Shown: positions 14,178-22,416 of the stretch, piece after piece
Layout: the number at the start of each line of letters is the position of its first letter
Numbering within the stretch: position 1 is the first letter of the stretch
NCBI GenBank assembly: GCA_902564345.1
Contig: CACFAY010000011.1
Coordinates: 1 to 37,146 of the forward strand
Direction: 5' to 3'
Source: an uncultured SAR324 cluster bacterium
Lineage (GTDB): Bacteria; SAR324; NAC60-12
Length of the DNA stretch: 37,146 nucleotides
The notes under the pieces: model-generated
Seen by the model: only the letters and a program-made list of their open reading frames with translations
What the model was told of the DNA's origin: nothing
Databases searched by the model: none
Translations under genes and position numbers: made by a program

Positions 14178-14999
14178 ATGGGGTTTTGGAAAAAACCAGC
14201 ATCTGAAACTCAGATAACACATGCAGACCGGTTATGGCTTTATATTGTTGCTTTAGTCATAATGTTGCTACTAGTAATACCCTCAGTAATTGTTGTTCCA
14301 ATGTCATTTTCTGATTCACAGTATCTTGAGTTTCCACCAAGTAACTGGTCTCTGCGCTGGTATGAAGAATATTTTGGTTCGGCAAAATGGATGCAAAGTA
14401 CTATAACATCTTTACATATAGGAATGTTGACAATGTTATTGTCAACACCTTTGGGGACTATGGCGGCTTATGCTCTATATGTATCAGGACATCCTGCATC
14501 AAAAGCTATTTTTGTTTTCCTGATTACTCCAATGATTGTACCAGTGATTTTAATTGCCATTGGGACCTTTTATGTTTTTGGGAGAGTTGGTCTTAACAAT
14601 AGTATTGGTGGTTTGGTACTAGCTCATACTTCTCTTGCAACTCCACTTGTAATGATAATCATTACAGCAGCTCTTAGAACATACGACCTCAACCAAGAAA
14701 GGGTTGCTAGGAGTCTGGGTGCAAGTCGGTTGAAAGCCTTTTTTCTGATCACACTACCACAAATACGTTTCTCCATCCTAACTGCTGCACTGCTGTCATT
14801 TCTTACTTCATTTGACGAGGTTATCATTTCAATCTTCATTTCAGGTGGAGTAAATTCAACTTTAACCAAGCAAATGTTCAGTGCACTTCGAGATTTCATC
14901 GATCCAACCATAGCTGCCATTTCAACAATAATGGTTTTCATTTCCACTGCACTACTTCTGACAACTCAATTTATAGATATACATCAAAGGGAAAAATAA
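14178..14999 (+). CDS. ABC importer permease, PotC family
   Basis: This is the second membrane subunit, 273 residues with about six helices. It has the PotC-like periplasmic block SDSQYLEFPPSNWSLRWY and the EAA loop (QERVARSLGASRLKAFFLITLPQ). The ATG directly abuts the PotB-type stop, and GGGAGA lies within the end of the upstream gene, so translation is coupled. It completes a four-gene importer. Confidence 0.9.
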   Translation: MGFWKKPASETQITHADRLWLYIVALVIMLLLVIPSVIVVPMSFSDSQYLEFPPSNWSLRWYEEYFGSAKWMQSTITSLHIGMLTMLLSTPLGTMAAYALYVSGHPASKAIFVFLITPMIVPVILIAIGTFYVFGRVGLNNSIGGLVLAHTSLATPLVMIIITAALRTYDLNQERVARSLGASRLKAFFLITLPQIRFSILTAALLSFLTSFDEVIISIFISGGVNSTLTKQMFSALRDFIDPTIAAISTIMVFISTALLLTTQFIDIHQREK

Positions 15000-15072
15000 T
15001 GTGAACTATAATTTGCTAGCTATTGCAGAATAAACCTGCTGGTGGATAGGAAGACTAAAAAAGATAGGTGCT

Positions 15073-15092
15073 AAAATGAATCAATTCATTTT
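15073..15092. terminator. Candidate bidirectional terminator between convergent genes
   Basis: AAAATGAA/TTCATTTT forms an 8-bp AT-rich stem with loop TCAA, with a short T-run on the plus strand. It sits between the end of the importer operon and the end of the opposing cupin gene. Confidence 0.35.
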
Positions 15093-15144
15093 TCTTGTTG
15101 AACGCTAGAACTTTTTGAGTTCTTTAATTACTTTTGGACTTATT

Positions 15145-15774
15145 TTATAAAATGCCAGGACAATCTATTTCTTCATGGCCCACAAACCAGTAACGTCCTT
15201 CAATCAAACCTGTCCAAATCCAAATTGCAAATAAGGGTTCTGATTTAGTAATCATTCTATGAGAAACTCCGGGCTGGTGATGGAATATTTTTCCTGGTAT
15301 TGCATCATACCAAATATTACTAATCTGCCATGATCCAATACCGCTTAAAATAAGATAAAATTCCTCTGCTTCATGCGCATGGGGGGGATAATCAATATTT
15401 TGATTTTGTAAATAAAAACCCATGCGAATATTTGTTGAAGAAACTAATCCAGAATCACCAATAACTACTGAAGAAGAGTAACCTCCTTCAAAAAATTCAG
15501 GAACGCCCCTTGATGCTTTACACCAGCTAACATACTCAGACAACTTAACGATATCATCATAAAATGAAACCATCTCACCTTTTATGTTTTCCAATGAGTA
15601 CTCTAAATTAGGAATGGAATCTTTTCTTATCATTTCTTTATTGGGCGAAATCACATGGTTTCCCTCTGCAAATTTTTTTAATCTTTCTTCCAGTTGCTTA
15701 TAATTATGATTACTGAATACTTTGATCAATTCACTGATCAAGGAAGACAAATTAAATTCAGGATTATAAATCAT
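15145..15774 (-). CDS. Cupin of the DMSP lyase family (DddL/DddQ/DddW-like)
   Basis: This 209-residue protein has a helical N-terminal half and a C-terminal cupin barrel. The metal-site region reads YPPHAHEAEEFYLILSG, followed by WYDAIPGKIFHHQPGVSHRM and PLFAIWIWTG, the pattern of the dimethylsulfoniopropionate lyase family. His134, Glu138, Tyr140 and His172 have the same relative spacing (0, +4, +6, +38) as the residues I recall for DddQ (His125, Glu129, Tyr131, His163). The expected reaction is DMSP to dimethyl sulfide plus acrylate. Related cupins with other substrates exist, so activity is not proven. It is convergent with the importer and co-oriented with the slipin/NfeD pair. Confidence 0.72.
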   Translation of the reverse strand: MIYNPEFNLSSLISELIKVFSNHNYKQLEERLKKFAEGNHVISPNKEMIRKDSIPNLEYSLENIKGEMVSFYDDIVKLSEYVSWCKASRGVPEFFEGGYSSSVVIGDSGLVSSTNIRMGFYLQNQNIDYPPHAHEAEEFYLILSGIGSWQISNIWYDAIPGKIFHHQPGVSHRMITKSEPLFAIWIWTGLIEGRYWFVGHEEIDCPGIL

Positions 15775-15876
15775 TTTGATATTTATCTAAAAAATTTTCA
15801 TCTTTACAAAGTGGACTTAAAATATCTTCTAACTGTTCAATCTAAAAATTAAATCAACAACATTTCTTACAAATTC

Positions 15877-16647
15877 TTAACTCTTATTATTGTTTCTTAT
15901 ATTTTTCAGAAAAGGCTCCACCAAGTCCATAGGCAGTGGAAAGACTATTGTATTTGTTTTATCTGAGGTGATTTCAGTTAAGGTCTGAAGATAGCGCAAT
16001 TGCATCGACTCTGATTGTTTAGCGAGTGTCTGTGCCGATTCAAGTAATTTGCTTGATGCTTGAAGTTCTCCTTCTGCATGGATCACCTTTGCGCGACGCT
16101 CTCGCTCTGCTTCAGCCTGACGTGCTATCGCTCGTATCATGCTTTCGTCTAGATCAACCTGTTTCATCTCTACATTAGAAACTTTTATACCCCAACCGTC
16201 AGTTTGTTGATCAAGAATGTCCTGGATATTTGTACTTAGTTTCTCACGTCCCGACAGCATTTCATCCAGTTCATGCTGACCCAGAACAGAGCGTAACGTG
16301 GTTTGAGCAAGCTGGCTAGTTGCTTCAAAATAATTTTCAACCTGAATAATTGCTTTTTCAGGGTCAACAACACGCATGTAGACAACCGCATTGACCTTGA
16401 CAGAAACATTGTCACGAGAAATTACATCCTGAGTTGGAACGTCAAGCACAATAGTCCGAAGATCAACGCGTGTCATTTCCTGCAAGATTGGAATAATAAT
16501 AATGAGTCCAGGACCTTTTACAGACCAGAAACGTCCAAGCATGAAAACTACGCCGCGCTCATATTCACGAAGTATTTTGAGCATACTTACAAGCAAGACA
16601 ATCAGTAAAACCAATGGTATAACAAAGGTAAATGCATCTAAAATCAT
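15877..16647 (-). CDS. Slipin (SPFH/stomatin-domain membrane protein)
   Basis: This 256-residue protein has an N-terminal membrane helix ([16 protein letters not shown]), then [13 protein letters not shown] and an SPFH domain with [20 protein letters not shown] and [19 protein letters not shown] coiled-coil follows ([21 protein letters not shown]). Slipins form oligomeric membrane scaffolds and are substrates and partners of NfeD proteases. Its ATG overlaps the stop of the upstream NfeD gene by 4 nt (16644-16647), the canonical slipin/NfeD operon arrangement. Confidence 0.92.
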   Translation of the reverse strand: MILDAFTFVIPLVLLIVLLVSMLKILREYERGVVFMLGRFWSVKGPGLIIIIPILQEMTRVDLRTIVLDVPTQDVISRDNVSVKVNAVVYMRVVDPEKAIIQVENYFEATSQLAQTTLRSVLGQHELDEMLSGREKLSTNIQDILDQQTDGWGIKVSNVEMKQVDLDESMIRAIARQAEAERERRAKVIHAEGELQASSKLLESAQTLAKQSESMQLRYLQTLTEITSDKTNTIVFPLPMDLVEPFLKNIRNNNKS

Positions 16648-18020
16648 TTCTCCTCCTGGGTATTTAATGGGGTTACAAGAAGCACCAAACCATCGGTGCT
16701 GATTATTTTCAATTCCTGCTCTGACTTAACAGGTACTGTTGATCGTGCCTTCCAAATTTCACCTCTGGTTTTGACTTTACCTTCAGAATTAAAATTCTCC
16801 AGCGCAAAAGCTTTTGTTCCCACCATTATAGAAGAGCCTGTCACAACAGGACGTTTACGGGCCTTAATTACTGACCCCAGAACAAATGCAAAAAAAGCTA
16901 AATTCATTAAGCCCAGAGTCCCAACGAGAGCAGGTGAAATTCCATATCCTGGTGCAGAAGTATCTATCAAAAAGATTGAACCAATAATGAAAGCCAATCC
17001 ACCTCCTATTCCAAGTATTCCAAAACTGGGAACGAATGCCTCGGTAATCATCAGAGCCAGTCCAAATAGCATAAGGGCAAATCCAGCATAACTAATTGGA
17101 AGCACCTGGAATGCGTAAAGAGAAAGCATAAGAGAAATAATCCCAACAATACCAGGAATCAAAGTTCCTGGAGCTGCAAACTCAAATATAAGTCCGTAAA
17201 TACCGATAAGCATTAGGATGTAGGCAACATTCGGATTTGTGATAAATGATAACAGCTGTGTATGCCAATCTGGCTCTATTTTTTTAATTGTTAAACCCAA
17301 AGTTTGGAGTACCTGAGTTTGATTGATAAGCTTTATTTCCTTTCCGTCAATTTGGGCTAGCAAATCAGGAACATTATTAGCTACGATATCGATTACGTTT
17401 TTCTGAAGGGCTTCCTCAGCAGATAGACTTTCTCCTTTGCGGACGGCTGATGCGACCCACTCAACATTTCTACCTCTTAACTGTGCTAAGCTTCTAAGGT
17501 ATGCCTCAGCATCATTGATTATTTTGCTCTTCATGTCTGATTCTCCAGAAGAAAATAAATTTTCTTCATCAGATCCATTTTTTCCTTGATTAGATCTACC
17601 GCTAAATTGAATTGGAGTTGCAGCACCAAGGTTAGTCCCAGGAGCCATGGCGGCAACATGGCTGGCGTAAAGAATATATGTCCCTGCACTTGCTGCTCGA
17701 GCCCCACTTGGTGATACAAAAGTTACAACAGGTAAAGAAGAAGTCATTAAAATCTGAATTATTTTTCGCATGGAAGTATCCAGACCTCCAGGAGTGTCTA
17801 GTTGCAAGATCAAGAGGGTTGATTGATTACTCGTAGCATGTTTAATGGCACTTTCAATAAAACTTACAGAAGGTGGCCCTATAGGACCTTTAAATTCAAG
17901 CAAGGTTGCAGTTTTAGTTACATTTGAAAAAGCCGAATTTATACAAAATACTGACATTAGTCCCAACAAGATTGGGAAATGCTTTAGGATAAAATTTTTG
18001 AGAAAAATTGGATAGTTCAT
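16644..18020 (-). CDS. NfeD-family membrane-bound serine protease (ClpP-like)
   Basis: This 458-residue protein has a signal sequence, a periplasmic ClpP-class protease domain and a C-terminal membrane/NfeD (OB-fold) region. [12 protein letters not shown] and the catalytic Ser111 in [13 protein letters not shown] match the archaeal PH1510-type Ser-Lys protease that cleaves stomatin. Several helices follow ([26 protein letters not shown] and beyond), then the soluble NfeD part with [12 protein letters not shown]. It acts in membrane-protein quality control with the slipin encoded immediately downstream. Confidence 0.92.
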   Translation of the reverse strand: MNYPIFLKNFILKHFPILLGLMSVFCINSAFSNVTKTATLLEFKGPIGPPSVSFIESAIKHATSNQSTLLILQLDTPGGLDTSMRKIIQILMTSSLPVVTFVSPSGARAASAGTYILYASHVAAMAPGTNLGAATPIQFSGRSNQGKNGSDEENLFSSGESDMKSKIINDAEAYLRSLAQLRGRNVEWVASAVRKGESLSAEEALQKNVIDIVANNVPDLLAQIDGKEIKLINQTQVLQTLGLTIKKIEPDWHTQLLSFITNPNVAYILMLIGIYGLIFEFAAPGTLIPGIVGIISLMLSLYAFQVLPISYAGFALMLFGLALMITEAFVPSFGILGIGGGLAFIIGSIFLIDTSAPGYGISPALVGTLGLMNLAFFAFVLGSVIKARKRPVVTGSSIMVGTKAFALENFNSEGKVKTRGEIWKARSTVPVKSEQELKIISTDGLVLLVTPLNTQEEK

Positions 18021-18342
18021 ATAATTTTCAAAATAAATTAAAAAAAAAGTACTTTCATGATTGTTTACAAATTAGTCTCATAAAATAATCGTAACCGGCA
18101 ATGTCATCCTAAATAATTTTTAAATTAGTAATTTTACAGTCCACTTATTTTCCCATTAATAAGTTTTCAAAATATGAATCTCATATTAATGATTCAAATA
18201 GTCAATTCTTTTTTAATTATTTTGTTATCATTTCGAGTCTTGTTATGACACTATTATAACTCTATGCAAAAATTCATTATAAGCACTTCAGTTTAAAGTC
18301 AATCGTCAAAATAAGTAATTTGTAAAAAAGTATCATTAGACC
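18021..18342. other. Divergent intergenic region
   Basis: This AT-rich spacer lies between nfeD (-) and coaE (+). I see no ORF, RNA gene or strong hairpin. Promoters for both genes must lie here, but no -35/-10 pair stands out. Confidence 0.4.
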
Positions 18343-18954
18343 GTGGAAAAAGAACCAATTTTGATTGGACTTACAGGTGGCATTGCTTCAGGTAAAAGTA
18401 CAGTAATACAGTATCTGCGATATCAAGGATATCCTGTTATTGATGCAGATAAACTAGGACACAAAGTTCTGGAGCCAGGTAATCAGGGATATAAAAAAGT
18501 TGTGGATAAATTTGGAGAAGGCATATTAAACAAAGACAAAACAGTAAATAGACTTATATTGGGAGGAATTGTCTTTTCTGATCCTAATAAGCTACAGGTT
18601 CTAAATGAAATTTCTCATCCAATAATTGCTGAAATGGTTATGAAAGAATTTAAATCAATATCCTCAATGGACCAAACAGGGATAGTGTTCTTGGAAGCAG
18701 CTTTATTAATTGAAGCAAACTGGTTTAACATGTGCCAACATATTTGGGTAGTAACTTTGGAGAAGGCTGAAGCAAGTCGAAGGTTACAGAAACGTGATGG
18801 CTTGAGTGAATCTGAAGCAATATCGAGACTTGAATCCCAACTCACTGCAAAAGAAAAAATAGCTTACGCTGATGTTGTATTACGTAACGATGGATCTAGG
18901 AAAGATTTATTGTCTCAAACACAGCATGCACTCGAAAATCTAAGAGAAAATTAA
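18343..18954 (+). CDS. coaE: Dephospho-CoA kinase
   Basis: This 203-residue P-loop kinase catalyses the last step of coenzyme A synthesis, phosphorylating dephospho-CoA on the ribose 3' hydroxyl. Walker A is GLTGGIASGKST near the N-terminus, followed by VIDADKLGH (catalytic Asp region) and LNEISHPII. The lid region RRLQKRDGLSESEAISRLESQ and C-terminal ADVVLRNDGS are typical. The length is normal. The start is GTG. It is probably cotranscribed with the downstream gene, although a small hairpin with a T-run lies between them. Confidence 0.95.
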   Translation: MEKEPILIGLTGGIASGKSTVIQYLRYQGYPVIDADKLGHKVLEPGNQGYKKVVDKFGEGILNKDKTVNRLILGGIVFSDPNKLQVLNEISHPIIAEMVMKEFKSISSMDQTGIVFLEAALLIEANWFNMCQHIWVVTLEKAEASRRLQKRDGLSESEAISRLESQLTAKEKIAYADVVLRNDGSRKDLLSQTQHALENLREN

Positions 18955-18982
18955 ATAGAAATAAATAGGCAAATACAGTTTA

Positions 18983-19003
18983 ACTTACTTAGTAAGGTTT
19001 TTT
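18983..19003 (+). terminator. Weak hairpin with T-run between coaE and the next gene
   Basis: CTTAC-TTA-GTAAG is followed by GTTTTTT, ending directly before the next ATG. The stem is only 5 bp, so it would be a partial terminator at best. Confidence 0.35.
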
Positions 19004-19004
19004 A

Positions 19005-19943
19005 ATGAAACATCCAATGCACTTGATTCTTGACAGTTATTCTAAACCAGCAATTTCAATGTTTTGGAAAAGGCATGGTCTTGGAATCATGGAACATCTG
19101 GTTCCAAATGAATTTTTCTTCACAGACAGTGACACACCACTAGAAAAACTTGTCGAAAGAGATATATGGTCAGGATGGAAAAAAATAATATTAATTGGAT
19201 CTTCAAGTTCCATAAGACGTGGATTTAATACTTTAATGCAAGCCAGCAAGGAATGCCGAAGTACATTGGAAATTGGCTTATGGCCACTAAACCTACAGAA
19301 AATTGCAGCTTATATCGCTCATTCACCCTCAAGTTTAAGACCAATTCTTCAGGTATTCAAAGCAGGTCACACACTAAAGGTTGACGTAATGAAAGTTCAA
19401 TTTCTGACTCCTTCTCTTGAAACAAGATTTTTTTGGAATGATTTGGTAATAAACAGTACTCAATCAAACGCTGATACTACCATTTACATTGATGAGCAGA
19501 ACAGCCAAGTGGGTGGAAGATTCCGATGCCGCATTGCATTCCATGATGAAATATTAAGCTCACTCACAATGCATCCTGGCAAGTTGATGAGGTCTCCTGT
19601 TCTAAAAGTTTATATTAAAAGAGAAGTTGGTTTAAATTTTACTGAATTATTAAATCAATTTAGGCAAATATTTACATTTGAAAAGGGGGCCCCAGAAGAA
19701 GAAATGCTTCTTAAAACTGGTAAACAGGTTGAGATTCAAGGGAACTGGGCAAATTTAAACCTCAACGTGACTGCAATAAAGGATTCTGTGCAATCAGTGC
19801 ACTTTAGCGTAGATCGCAAGTCTTTCTCGCTAATAGTTCCTGGGAAACCAATTTTGATACCTGAAAGTGCCAGAAAAATGATCCCTGCATTTCGACCTAC
19901 TGGCGTAATTGCCAACAACAGGGGTAAATCCGGTAAATTTTAA
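19005..19943 (+). CDS. Diacylglycerol/lipid-kinase-like protein with degenerate nucleotide motif
   Basis: This 312-residue protein shows no obvious family at first sight, but its order of motifs follows the DAGK/sphingosine-kinase fold. IILIGSSSSIRRGFNTLM (61-78) aligns with the ATP loop VxxGGDGTxxEVxNGLL. LEIGLWPLNLQKIA (88-101) aligns with LGxLPxGTANDFA. FKAGHTLKVDVMKVQFL then aligns with the segment leading to the second domain, and VHFSVDRKSFSLIVPGKPILIPES with the C-terminal DGE...P strand region. The GGDGT and GTxND residues are lost, so kinase activity is unlikely. This assignment is inference from pattern order. It follows coaE on the same strand. Confidence 0.5.
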   Translation: MKHPMHLILDSYSKPAISMFWKRHGLGIMEHLVPNEFFFTDSDTPLEKLVERDIWSGWKKIILIGSSSSIRRGFNTLMQASKECRSTLEIGLWPLNLQKIAAYIAHSPSSLRPILQVFKAGHTLKVDVMKVQFLTPSLETRFFWNDLVINSTQSNADTTIYIDEQNSQVGGRFRCRIAFHDEILSSLTMHPGKLMRSPVLKVYIKREVGLNFTELLNQFRQIFTFEKGAPEEEMLLKTGKQVEIQGNWANLNLNVTAIKDSVQSVHFSVDRKSFSLIVPGKPILIPESARKMIPAFRPTGVIANNRGKSGKF

Positions 19944-19984
19944 TCCAGTCTAAATTAATTTAGTAGTTTCTCACTTACTGTAAT

Positions 19985-20497
19985 TTAAAATTTTAATGCT
20001 TCTTCTTTAGATATTTCCACTTTCTCTTCGGATTTTATATCTTCTTTATTTTGCGAAGACTCCGTTGCTTTTGATGGAATAGAGCTATCATCTGGAAGTA
20101 ATTTGGGGATCTGTTCAGGAAGAAGTTTTTTCATTTTCTCTTCTGTTGCAGTTAGACATTGCCCCTCAAGAATTCCTCCAGTCTGAATAACAAGTGAACC
20201 TGCTAGATTAGTTATATTTCCAGTTACTCGTCCTTTTGCCATTATTTCAATACTGTTGGAAGCAAACAATTCTCCTTCAACTGATCCATTTACTTTAATA
20301 GTAGATGCTCTAATGGTGGCATCTACTTTGGCAAATTCTCCAATAATAACTTCACTTATACTGTCTATTGTACCATGCACTTCGCCATCAATCCAGATGG
20401 GTCGCATTCCAAAAATTTTCCCCTCAATTCGCATACCACGACCAATATAAGTAGGAGCTGAATTTACAGATGGTGTTTTTTTGTCTTTTCCAAACAA
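19985..20497 (-). CDS. Bactofilin (polymer-forming cytoskeletal protein)
   Basis: This 170-residue protein has a central bactofilin (DUF583) beta-helix: GRGMRIEGKIFGMRPIWIDG, GTIDSISEVIIGEFAKVDAT, TIKVNGSVEGELFASNSIEI and GRVTGNITNLAGSLVIQTGG. The tails are disordered; the C-terminal one is Ser/Glu/Lys-rich. Bactofilins polymerise without nucleotide on the inner membrane and organise cell shape, stalks or polar complexes. The gene is convergent with the DAGK-like gene and divergent from ccmH. Confidence 0.93.
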   Translation of the reverse strand: MFGKDKKTPSVNSAPTYIGRGMRIEGKIFGMRPIWIDGEVHGTIDSISEVIIGEFAKVDATIRASTIKVNGSVEGELFASNSIEIMAKGRVTGNITNLAGSLVIQTGGILEGQCLTATEEKMKKLLPEQIPKLLPDDSSIPSKATESSQNKEDIKSEEKVEISKEEALKF

Positions 20498-20569
20498 TTT
20501 TTACTCTTATTATTTTATTATGGCAACGATAGATTTTTTGAAAACAAAAAATATTCTATGAAAAGTATT

Positions 20570-20588
20570 AAATACGTAAAACGTATTT
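20570..20588. promoter_or_regulatory. Inverted repeat AAATACGT-AAA-ACGTATTT
   Basis: A perfect 8-nt dyad with a 3-nt spacer lies in the divergent region between the bactofilin and ccmH genes. The size and symmetry suit a dimeric repressor site, but I see no second copy nearby. Confidence 0.4.
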
Positions 20589-20761
20589 TAAACAAGATAA
20601 TTATTTCTTCTATTTAGACAAATATAAATAAAAATCTATATTATTATATGGTTATTTAAAATTCAAATTTCAAGAATTTTTTGTTTTAAATTGAAACCTT
20701 TTTGACAGAAAGGTAAGATGCTTATCAAGAAAAAAAGAAATAAAACATAAATTAAATAAAA

Positions 20762-21286
20762 ATGAATTTCATCAATTTTATTTTTCATCACAACACTGTT
20801 AAAAAACACTCAAATTTCATAGGAATTAGATTTTTTTTGGGGTTAACAATTTTAATAACTACATGTGTAATTCCTACTACAATTTTTTCATTAGAAAACA
20901 AACAATCCGAGGATAGATATAAGAAACTTTCCAACGAACTGCGTTGTCCTACATGTCAGGGACTATCTGTTAAAGATTCTGATGCAGGATTTTCTAATAG
21001 CATCAAAAGCAAAATTCGTGAACTAATGAAAAAGGGTAAATCTGATAAAGAAATAAAGGCATATTTCGTTGAGAGATATGGAGAATGGATTTTGCGTACA
21101 CCTCCAGTTTCAGGTTTCAACATGGTGTTATGGCTATTGCCTGGACTTACCATAATAACAGCCTTCTTATGGATGCTTTACAGGTCAAAAAAATGGGTAG
21201 AAAAACCAAAAAAAGAAATGATCAGACTCACATCTGATGAGGAGAAAAAAATAATGGATGATCTAAGTCGTTTTGAAAACAGTTAG
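20762..21286 (+). CDS. ccmH: Cytochrome c maturation protein CcmH
   Basis: This 174-residue membrane-anchored thioredoxin-like protein keeps apocytochrome c heme-binding cysteines reduced for the haem lyase. The redox motif LRCPTCQ is at 60-66 (Cys62, Cys65), followed by the helical domain (SIKSKIRELMKKGKSDKEIK) and YGEWILRTPP. Hydrophobic segments lie near residues 23-41 and at the C-terminal side (MVLWLLPGLTIITAFLWML). Other ccm genes are not in the window, so this copy is separated from its system. Its stop lies 5 nt from that of the convergent gene. Confidence 0.92.
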   Translation: MNFINFIFHHNTVKKHSNFIGIRFFLGLTILITTCVIPTTIFSLENKQSEDRYKKLSNELRCPTCQGLSVKDSDAGFSNSIKSKIRELMKKGKSDKEIKAYFVERYGEWILRTPPVSGFNMVLWLLPGLTIITAFLWMLYRSKKWVEKPKKEMIRLTSDEEKKIMDDLSRFENS

Positions 21287-21291
21287 TTAGT

Positions 21292-22344
21292 TTATTTCAT
21301 GCGGAACGCATTGAAATTATTAAAATCAATACAATAATCAATTTGGTCATGCACCTTAAAATTATCTAGGTAATCTGCATAATATTTGCCTTCTTTTTTC
21401 AAATAAGTTTCGACGAATGACTGGTCAAAATTTTCACGTTCATCCAGAGAAAACATGCGGGCAGCAGCAGTTTTTTCAGAAAGTTCAAGCAATACTCGTA
21501 AATCAATAAGATTTTTCATTTCCGGGATGAATACTGTTGTACCCCACACAAACAGAATCATTTCTGGGGCAAGAAAAAAAGGCGCCGTTGTAATTTCAAA
21601 ATTATGTATCATTTCAGGGAGTTTATCAAAATATACTTTTTTTCCCTTGCTATAGGGAAGCAACACGTCTTCAACTATCCATTTTTGTATTTCTTTAGAT
21701 CGCCACAAAGTTGATGTTGATTTATTACTTGATATATTCTGCTTTTGAAATTCTGATCCCAGGACTTGAGACAGATCAAGTCCAGAAACAAGTATTTCTT
21801 GGTCTTCTAGGGCTTCTGTCATTTCACTTACAAAAAAAATATGACCACACTCATCTGGACCTCCAACCCCAACTATCAAAGGGAGTTGTGGCGATTCAAG
21901 CTTAAGTTTGGAAATTTCAGCTGACAAATCAGCCGCAGTAATTTTACTTGGATGAAAAATATGAAGAATATCTTGAAGATACTGAAACTGCATTCCGCCG
22001 TTATGATTTGTGTTTTTATTACTACCTGCAAAGTTCCGGGTAGTTTCAGATAATTTTGATTGAAGTTCCGGCAGTTCAGTAAACCAGAAAACATCATTTT
22101 CTGTGAGGGAGTTGTTTTTTTGAAGGGCTTCAATTGTGTTAAATTCTAGAACAGAAAGTTTTGAATATGATTTCCAGTCTGAGTACTCGATAGATTCTGA
22201 GATTAATACTATTTCAAAGTCACGATCGTCGAGAACGTGCAATAATTTTCGAAAATTATCCCAACTTTCTTGATCGAAACCAACAGTAAGGCTGTCAATG
22301 TCAAAAACAAGAAGACGTATGTTGTTTGGATGAAAATCTAGCAT
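21292..22344 (-). CDS. HAD-like domain fused to a degenerate uridine-kinase-like domain
   Basis: This 350-residue protein combines two domains. The N-terminus LLVFDIDSLTVG (Asp15, Asp17) is a HAD motif I, and EIVLISES fits motif II. From about 155, LIVGVGGPDECGHIFFVSEM aligns with the uridine/phosphoribulokinase P-loop, but the GK[ST] residues are replaced by GHI. The later segment LAPEMILFVWGTTVFIPEMK, then DLRVLLELSEKTAAARMFSLDERENFD, follows the uridine-kinase pattern of an EG..a..e..DL strand and RR..RD helix. ATP binding is therefore doubtful. The function is unknown. The gene is divergent from the WcaJ-like gene and tail to tail with ccmH. Confidence 0.55.
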   Translation of the reverse strand: MLDFHPNNIRLLVFDIDSLTVGFDQESWDNFRKLLHVLDDRDFEIVLISESIEYSDWKSYSKLSVLEFNTIEALQKNNSLTENDVFWFTELPELQSKLSETTRNFAGSNKNTNHNGGMQFQYLQDILHIFHPSKITAADLSAEISKLKLESPQLPLIVGVGGPDECGHIFFVSEMTEALEDQEILVSGLDLSQVLGSEFQKQNISSNKSTSTLWRSKEIQKWIVEDVLLPYSKGKKVYFDKLPEMIHNFEITTAPFFLAPEMILFVWGTTVFIPEMKNLIDLRVLLELSEKTAAARMFSLDERENFDQSFVETYLKKEGKYYADYLDNFKVHDQIDYCIDFNNFNAFRMK

Positions 22345-22416
22345 GAATAAATTATAGCATTTTTAATTTTTTTTTTTCAGTTAATAGTCAATATTTTTTT
22401 GTTAAGCAATTCGAAA

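Noticed and set aside
16303-17091. Plus-strand ORFs opposite the slipin and nfeD genes
   Set aside because: They are shadows of two well-recognised genes.
19950-19963. Palindrome CTAAATTAATTTAG between convergent genes as a terminator
   Set aside because: It is AT-only except at its ends, has no loop or T-run, and is too weak to call.
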